Positions 59,569-64,000 of a stretch of DNA of 64,000 nucleotides are shown piece after piece. Below the pieces are notes generated by a model. The model did no database searches and was not told where the DNA came from. It saw nothing but the letters and a program-made list of their open reading frames with translations. Every line of letters begins with the position of its first letter. Position 1 is the stretch's first letter. The stretch spans positions 3,317,416-3,381,415 of the forward strand of contig NC_022571.1 of NCBI RefSeq assembly GCF_000473995.1. The letters are read 5' to 3'. The DNA comes from Clostridium saccharobutylicum DSM 13864. GTDB taxonomy: Bacteria > Bacillota > Clostridia > Clostridiales > Clostridiaceae. The position numbers were made by a program, and so were the translations under genes.

Positions 59569-60639
59569 TTATATACTATATTTAGTAATTAAGTTTTTTA
59601 GAAATTCTACTGTTCTTATAGGAGCCTTTCCTACAGATGTTTCACCTGCCAAAAGAAATCCTGTTACTCCTGATTTTATAAAATTATATACACTTTCTAC
59701 CTCTGAAATTGATGGCATTTTCCCATTTTTCATGCTGTTTAAAACATGTGTTGCTATTATAATATCCTTATCTTTTACTTCAACTACTTCACTTATTATT
59801 CTATCCTCATATATAGGTGTATCTTCTATTGATGTTTCTGGAATTAAATCTCCTCTTCCTATAACAATTCCATCTACTTCATTCAAAATTTTTTTCATAT
59901 TATTTATTCCATTTACTGTTTCTATTTTAGCCCAGATCTTTGGACTAAACTTCTTATCAATATTTTTATCTAAAAATGATTTTATTTCTTCAATATCTTG
60001 TATATCCTCTACAAATGATTGGCAAATTATATCTACGTCATTCCTAATTCCCCACTCTATAGCTTTTTTATCCTTAGAACTTAAAGAAAGTATGCTTCTA
60101 TCTAGTTCTTTTATATTACATCCCTTTCCTCTTCTAATTATTCCTCCTTTTATAGTACTAACTTTTATAAATTCATCTACTTTTCCAATTACATTAAATA
60201 TCATTGTATTATCCTTAATTGTTATTTGTTTATAATCTTTTTCATTTAGCATTTTATTTTTTATATTTAAAGGTATTATCTTCATCTTCATTCTATTAAT
60301 TTTATTTCTTATTTCCTCGTATTTATCTTCTCCGCAAAAATAAATTTCTTCATTATCATAAATTTTATATATATATTCAAATTTGTTTGACACTCTAACC
60401 TTTGTTCCTGAAAGATCAAGTATTATATCTATATTGCTGCTTATTTCCTTAGCCATTTTCAAGAACTCATCAAAATCATTTTCACTTCCATGAGCAAAAT
60501 TAAATCTTAATGCATTAACACCATTATCTATTATGCCTTTTAATGAATTTCTGTCTTTTACATTTGGCCCTACTGTTCCTATTATATACATGTTTTCCTC
60601 CAAATTATCACTATGTTTATTAATATTAAAAATCTTCAT
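59569..60639 (-). CDS. Pyruvate kinase-like protein lacking the C-terminal domain
   Basis: 356 aa versus about 470-580 for pyruvate kinase. Recognisable barrel motifs: ALRFNFAHGSENDF, IDIILDLSGTKVRV, CQSFVEDIQDIEE, AKIETVNGINNMKKILNEVDGIVIGRGDLIPE, IIATHVLNSM, TGFLLAGETSVGKAPI. A reduced B domain and complete loss of the allosteric C domain. The substitution of the usual FSHG by FAHG and other changes suggest altered function. A paralogue or moonlighting enzyme rather than the housekeeping one. Confidence 0.85.
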   Translation of the reverse strand: MKIFNINKHSDNLEENMYIIGTVGPNVKDRNSLKGIIDNGVNALRFNFAHGSENDFDEFLKMAKEISSNIDIILDLSGTKVRVSNKFEYIYKIYDNEEIYFCGEDKYEEIRNKINRMKMKIIPLNIKNKMLNEKDYKQITIKDNTMIFNVIGKVDEFIKVSTIKGGIIRRGKGCNIKELDRSILSLSSKDKKAIEWGIRNDVDIICQSFVEDIQDIEEIKSFLDKNIDKKFSPKIWAKIETVNGINNMKKILNEVDGIVIGRGDLIPETSIEDTPIYEDRIISEVVEVKDKDIIIATHVLNSMKNGKMPSISEVESVYNFIKSGVTGFLLAGETSVGKAPIRTVEFLKNLITKYSI

Positions 60640-60751
60640 TAATTATCACTTTTTAATCACTATTGCAAATTAAATAAAATGATAAAAGTTCTAAAAAATC
60701 TTGTTATGAATAAATTTATATAGTATAAAAATTATTTCAGGAGGTATTGAT

Positions 60752-61231
60752 TTGAAAAATTTAAGATATATTTCCATTTTATTGCTTTTGCTTTTTTCTT
60801 TAAGCGGATGTAATATTCAAGACCCGAAATACATAAGTTTTTCTACAAAACCTAATAATCATTATTATACTGATGAACTTCGGAATAAGATTTTAAGTAA
60901 TGAAAAATTTACGCTTTATGTATTTGATACAAATCTCTATAAAGAAATTGAAGTACCAAGCGAAGAAAACTCTATTTTTGAAAACTTCACTAATACATTA
61001 ACTAATGATAATTATATAGATGATAAAGTTGATGCTAAAGAACCTTTTAGATTAAAGGTAGTATTCAAAGATGACAAATATCTTATTAAAGTATTTAACG
61101 ACTCTGTTGTATCTATATGTCCATGGGATGGTAATTACAAAGAAGATATCGTTTCTATAAAAAATTTACCTTTAAGATACAATCTATATGATTTCTGTAA
61201 ACACATTCAAAATGAGCCATCATCTAATTAA
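60752..61231 (+). CDS. DUF4883 lipoprotein
   Basis: 159 aa, TTG start at 60752 with AGGAGGT six bases upstream. Signal peptide ending in lipobox LSGC (about residue 20: LLLLLFSLSGCNI), then a small mixed domain. DUF4883 lipoproteins are clostridial and of unknown role. Divergent from the pyruvate kinase-like gene. Confidence 0.8.
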   Translation: MKNLRYISILLLLLFSLSGCNIQDPKYISFSTKPNNHYYTDELRNKILSNEKFTLYVFDTNLYKEIEVPSEENSIFENFTNTLTNDNYIDDKVDAKEPFRLKVVFKDDKYLIKVFNDSVVSICPWDGNYKEDIVSIKNLPLRYNLYDFCKHIQNEPSSN

Positions 61232-61701
61232 CCAGTTTATACATTATTATTTTAAAATTTTACTTTTAACTCGATTCAATAATCTTAATAACTATTACTA
61301 TTTCTATACTTTAAGTAAACATAACATTTAAAAAAATCTGTCTCAAAATAAATTTTATATGCAATCTGTTAATGGTTTAAAATATAAACTATTCATCAGC
61401 ATATTACGATAATTTTATATTTTGAGATACTCTTTTTTTATTTTTATAACTAAATAAATTACCATTCGAAATAAACTAACCGCTTTCAGTTGGAATTAGT
61501 TCACCTTCCAAAATTATTAATAGAATTTATTATTTACAATTTTACTCCATAAACATGTATCTATAAACAAAAAACACCTAAGTTTCAGACAACTAAAACT
61601 TAGGTGTTTATATAAATTTTATCATACATAACATTTAAATCGGAATATTATTAAATTATATTTGATTTAATATTAATAATTTTAAAGCAACTTACCTCAT
61701 A
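61232..61701. other. Gap with two terminator-like hairpins
   Basis: TCTCAAAATA/TATTTTGAGA (61341-61350 and 61418-61427) then TCTTTTTTTATTTTT on the plus strand; and AAACACCTAAGTTT/AAACTTAGGTGTTT (61572-61585 and 61596-61609), bidirectional, between convergent DUF4883 and permease genes. Confidence 0.7.
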
Positions 61702-63144
61702 TTAATTTGTAATGGTTGCTTCGCAACTTTTACCTTCTCCAGCTTTTTCATCTCTTATTTCATTATTCATAGTACTATGACGTCTTCCATAAGCTAAATA
61801 TACTACAATTCCTAAAGCAAACCAAACTACAAATCTTATTTTTGTTGCAGTTTCAAGCTGTAAAATAAGTCCAAAGCATGCTAATGCTGATATTATTGGA
61901 GTAATTGGTACAAGTGGACATTTAAATGATCTTTTTATATCCGGTCTCTTTTTTCTTAATACAACAATTCCAAGAGAAACAATAATAAATGCTGCAAGTG
62001 TACCTATATTAGTTAATTCTGAAACAATTCCTATTGGTAAAAATCCTGCAATAATTGCAGTTGCAACTCCAACTATAATAGTACTGTTCACAGGTGTTTT
62101 TGTTTTTTTGTTTATACCACCGATAACTTCAGGTAAAAGTCCATCTCTTGACATAGCGAAAAATATTCTAGTTTGACCAAACATCATAACCAAAAGAACA
62201 GAAGTTAAACCAAATACCGCTCCTACTGAAACTAATGCTGAACCCCAGTTTATTCCTATTTGTTCAAGTGCAAAGGCAACTGGTGCTGCTGTATTCATAT
62301 AATTTAAATATGGAACTACGCCTGTTAATATTGCTGATACTACTATATACAATACTGTACAAATTAAAAGTGATGCTATTATTCCCTTTGGTAAATCTTT
62401 TTGAGGATTTTTAACTTCTTCTGCTGCTGTAGATACTGCATCAAAACCTATATATGCAAAGAACACATATGCTGCACCTTGCAATACTCCATTAAATCCA
62501 TAAGGCATAAATGGTTGCCAATTTGCAGGTTTTACATGACCTACTGCTAAGAATATGAATAGGAATATAATTACAAGTTTGATTGCAACTATAAGATTAT
62601 TAAATTTTGCACTTTCTTTAACACCTATAATTAATAAAATTGATATGACACCAATTATAAGCATTGCTGGTAAATTAACTATTCCTCCTTCATATGGAGA
62701 AGCTACTAAACTTGCTGGTAAATTAATACCCATATTTTTAAGAAGATTTACAATATATCCAGACCACCCTATAGCAACTGCTCCAATTGCTACAGCATAT
62801 TCTAATATTAAATCCCATCCTATTATCCATGCCCATACTTCACCAAGTGCTGCATAGCCATAAGTATATGCACTTCCAGCAACAGGAATCATTGCTGCAA
62901 ATTCAGCATAACAAAGAGCTGCAAACGCACAGGCAAGTCCTGCAACAATAAATGATATTACCAACGCTGGTCCTGAAAATTTAGCTGCTGCTACTCCTGT
63001 AAGTACGAAAATACCACTACCTACAATTGCACCGATACCCAACATTGTAAGTTCAAAAGCACCTAAACTTTTCTTTAATGATTTTTCACCTTCTGTCTCT
63101 TTAATTAACGTTTTAATTGACTTTGTTCTAAAAATATCCTTCAT
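61702..63144 (-). CDS. APC-family amino acid permease
   Basis: 480 aa from ATG 63144 (MKDIFRTKSIKTL; GAGGTG nine bases upstream, with the GTG at 63156 inside the RBS). Twelve transmembrane helices; GIGAIVGSGIFVLTGVAA near the start is the APC substrate-binding GSG motif, and ENTAAPVAFALEQ-type regions follow. Cationic/aromatic amino acid transporter of the CAT type. A leader with terminator and short ORF precedes it. Confidence 0.93.
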   Translation of the reverse strand: MKDIFRTKSIKTLIKETEGEKSLKKSLGAFELTMLGIGAIVGSGIFVLTGVAAAKFSGPALVISFIVAGLACAFAALCYAEFAAMIPVAGSAYTYGYAALGEVWAWIIGWDLILEYAVAIGAVAIGWSGYIVNLLKNMGINLPASLVASPYEGGIVNLPAMLIIGVISILLIIGVKESAKFNNLIVAIKLVIIFLFIFLAVGHVKPANWQPFMPYGFNGVLQGAAYVFFAYIGFDAVSTAAEEVKNPQKDLPKGIIASLLICTVLYIVVSAILTGVVPYLNYMNTAAPVAFALEQIGINWGSALVSVGAVFGLTSVLLVMMFGQTRIFFAMSRDGLLPEVIGGINKKTKTPVNSTIIVGVATAIIAGFLPIGIVSELTNIGTLAAFIIVSLGIVVLRKKRPDIKRSFKCPLVPITPIISALACFGLILQLETATKIRFVVWFALGIVVYLAYGRRHSTMNNEIRDEKAGEGKSCEATITN

Positions 63145-63212
63145 AATTATCGTCACCTCTCCATTTTTTTAGATTCATGAATAACTTTTTGATTTTTTTA
63201 TTATTAATAATT

Positions 63213-63263
63213 TCAATTTAAATATAATTCTGAAAATTCTTGCAAATGCTTATTAAAGCCCAT
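63213..63263 (-). CDS. Leader peptide-like mini-ORF upstream of the permease
   Basis: 16 aa, ATG 63263 with AAAGGAAG upstream: MGFNKHLQEFSELYLN. It lies between a strong terminator and the permease start. Could be an attenuator leader peptide or a spurious frame; no run of one amino acid is seen. Confidence 0.4.
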   Translation of the reverse strand: MGFNKHLQEFSELYLN

Positions 63264-63330
63264 TTCTTCCTTTCCCCCTATTTTTTTAAGCCTTTGCTTG
63301 ATTTTTAACGTTAAAAATATAAAAAAAAAT

Positions 63331-63355
63331 AGGACTAGTGATCTACACCAGTCCT
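63331..63355 (-). terminator. Promoter-proximal terminator of the permease leader
   Basis: AGGACT-g-GTG...CAC-t-AGTCCT on the minus strand followed by ATTTTTTTTT. It begins only about 8-10 bases after the predicted transcription start, so most transcripts would be short unless it is overridden. Confidence 0.75.
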
Positions 63356-63369
63356 TTGCGTATATTTAT

Positions 63370-63397
63370 ATTATACTCAAGTTCTTATATTTGTCAA
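63370..63397 (-). promoter_or_regulatory. Promoter of the permease transcript
   Basis: TTGACA (63397-63392), 16 bases, TATAAT (63375-63370), close to consensus. Confidence 0.75.
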
Positions 63398-63594
63398 TAA
63401 CATTAATGAATATAATTCGTAAAAACTTATTGCTAATTATTAATATTCATTTATTAAAAGTATTAAATAATGTATACTTAATTCCTCAAGTTATGATATC
63501 ATAGTATTATTAAAATTTATGCGAATACATACTAATATTAGTTTATATATAACATATATTAATATTAAAATTTACAATATTGGAGGTTTATTAT

Positions 63595-64000
63595 ATGCTA
63601 AAAGTGGATTTTCATGTTCATACCTCTTGTTCTGATGGAACATTATCTCCCAAGGAAGTTATTCAACGAGCTAATAAAAATAATGTAAAATGCTTATCAA
63701 TAACTGATCATGATACTTTAAGTGGATTAACTGATGCTATAGACGAAGCCTTAAATTATGATATTACATTAATTCCTGGAATTGAATTATCAACACAACA
63801 TAACGATGAGAGTATACATATTTTAGGTTTCTTTAAAGACAACAGTTTTAAAAATGAAGAACTTATTGAAGAATTAAATAAAATTAAAAACCATAGAATT
63901 CTTAGAGCTAAATCTATAGTTAATAAACTTAAAGAAGAATTTAACATTGAAATAAGCTTTGAAAAAATACTTAAAGATTCTAAAGATACCGTGGCTAGGC
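63595..64000 (+). CDS. PHP-domain phosphoesterase (partial)
   Basis: Start ATG 63595 with GGAGGTTTATT; the frame runs off the window end. PHP motif I DFHVHTSCSDGTLSPKEVI, II ITDHDTLSGL, and IPGIELST are visible, giving the metal ligands. Probable 3',5'-nucleoside bisphosphate or RNA/DNA phosphatase of the YciV/PHP family. Divergent from the permease promoter. Confidence 0.88.
   Translation, partial: MLKVDFHVHTSCSDGTLSPKEVIQRANKNNVKCLSITDHDTLSGLTDAIDEALNYDITLIPGIELSTQHNDESIHILGFFKDNSFKNEELIEELNKIKNHRILRAKSIVNKLKEEFNIEISFEKILKDSKDTVAR

Noticed and set aside
62555..62857. Plus-strand frame inside the permease gene
   Set aside because: Shadow of the permease on the other strand, no RBS.
1..64000. 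CRISPR arrays, rRNA genes or intact insertion sequences
   Set aside because: No regularly spaced 25-40 base repeats, no rRNA motifs and no transposase frames were found; homopolymer and AT microsatellites only.

Overview
The window is AT-rich, low-GC Firmicute DNA. Strong GGAGG/GAGGTG ribosome binding sites, a reverse rubrerythrin, DUF4883 and DUF5685 proteins and a SleC-like spore cortex enzyme point to Clostridium sensu stricto (inference from gene content; the species was not identified).

Positions 1 to about 33,200 are most of a temperate contractile-tailed (PBSX/XkdQ-type) prophage, read almost entirely on the minus strand. From right to left it holds: a tyrosine integrase (33168-32221); a plus-strand control block with three XRE regulators facing a minus-strand Cro-like gene (about 30.1-32.2 kb); an early cluster of small proteins, a Sak4-like ATPase, an SSB-like DUF669 protein, an XRE/Cys protein, a PP-loop (PAPS-reductase-like) enzyme, a free-standing HNH nuclease, an ERCC4 nuclease, a MazG-like enzyme and a primase-helicase (20.2-29.9 kb); an accessory stretch with a DNA methyltransferase and a radical SAM enzyme (17.9-20.0 kb); packaging genes interrupted by a serine recombinase with its own promoter and terminator (12.9-16.2 kb); then portal, MuF, scaffold, decoration, capsid, connector, sheath, tube, frameshifted tail chaperone, tape measure, LysM protein and baseplate hub. 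Base plate, tail fibre and lysis genes and the other attachment site lie beyond base 1.

Positions 33.2-64 kb are chromosome. A NifU-like scaffold plus GGGtGRT pair ends at a hairpin beside the integrase. Then come tRNA-Leu(CAA), an EamA transporter, an ECF sigma/anti-sigma pair, a FAD/Rieske oxidoreductase, an XRE-DUF5680/methionine aminopeptidase operon, a DUF362 ferredoxin with a MerR-type promoter, a CNNM-type membrane protein, htpX behind a manganese (yybP-ykoY) riboswitch, a uridine-kinase-like ATPase, a SleC-like protein, a Crp-family regulator, a PLC-like protein, a HAD-IIA phosphatase, an HNH duplication protein, a macro-domain protein, reverse rubrerythrin, a DUF5685/J-domain/membrane-protein cassette, a truncated pyruvate kinase paralogue, a DUF4883 lipoprotein, an APC permease with an attenuator-like leader, and a PHP protein cut by the window end. 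Gene remnants cluster at 36.7-43.9 kb, and two dispersed repeat families occupy 48.7-59.5 kb.

The less ordinary signals are: a slippery AAAAAAC heptamer directly before the tail chaperone stop; three mini-ORFs with a shared N-x-[SA]-E-E-Y core around the phage switch; 10-bp tandem operator-like arrays; the manganese riboswitch before htpX; two hairpin-forming repeat families, one of which brackets the DUF5685/J-domain cassette; and several genes whose ribosome binding site points at ATA or ATT.
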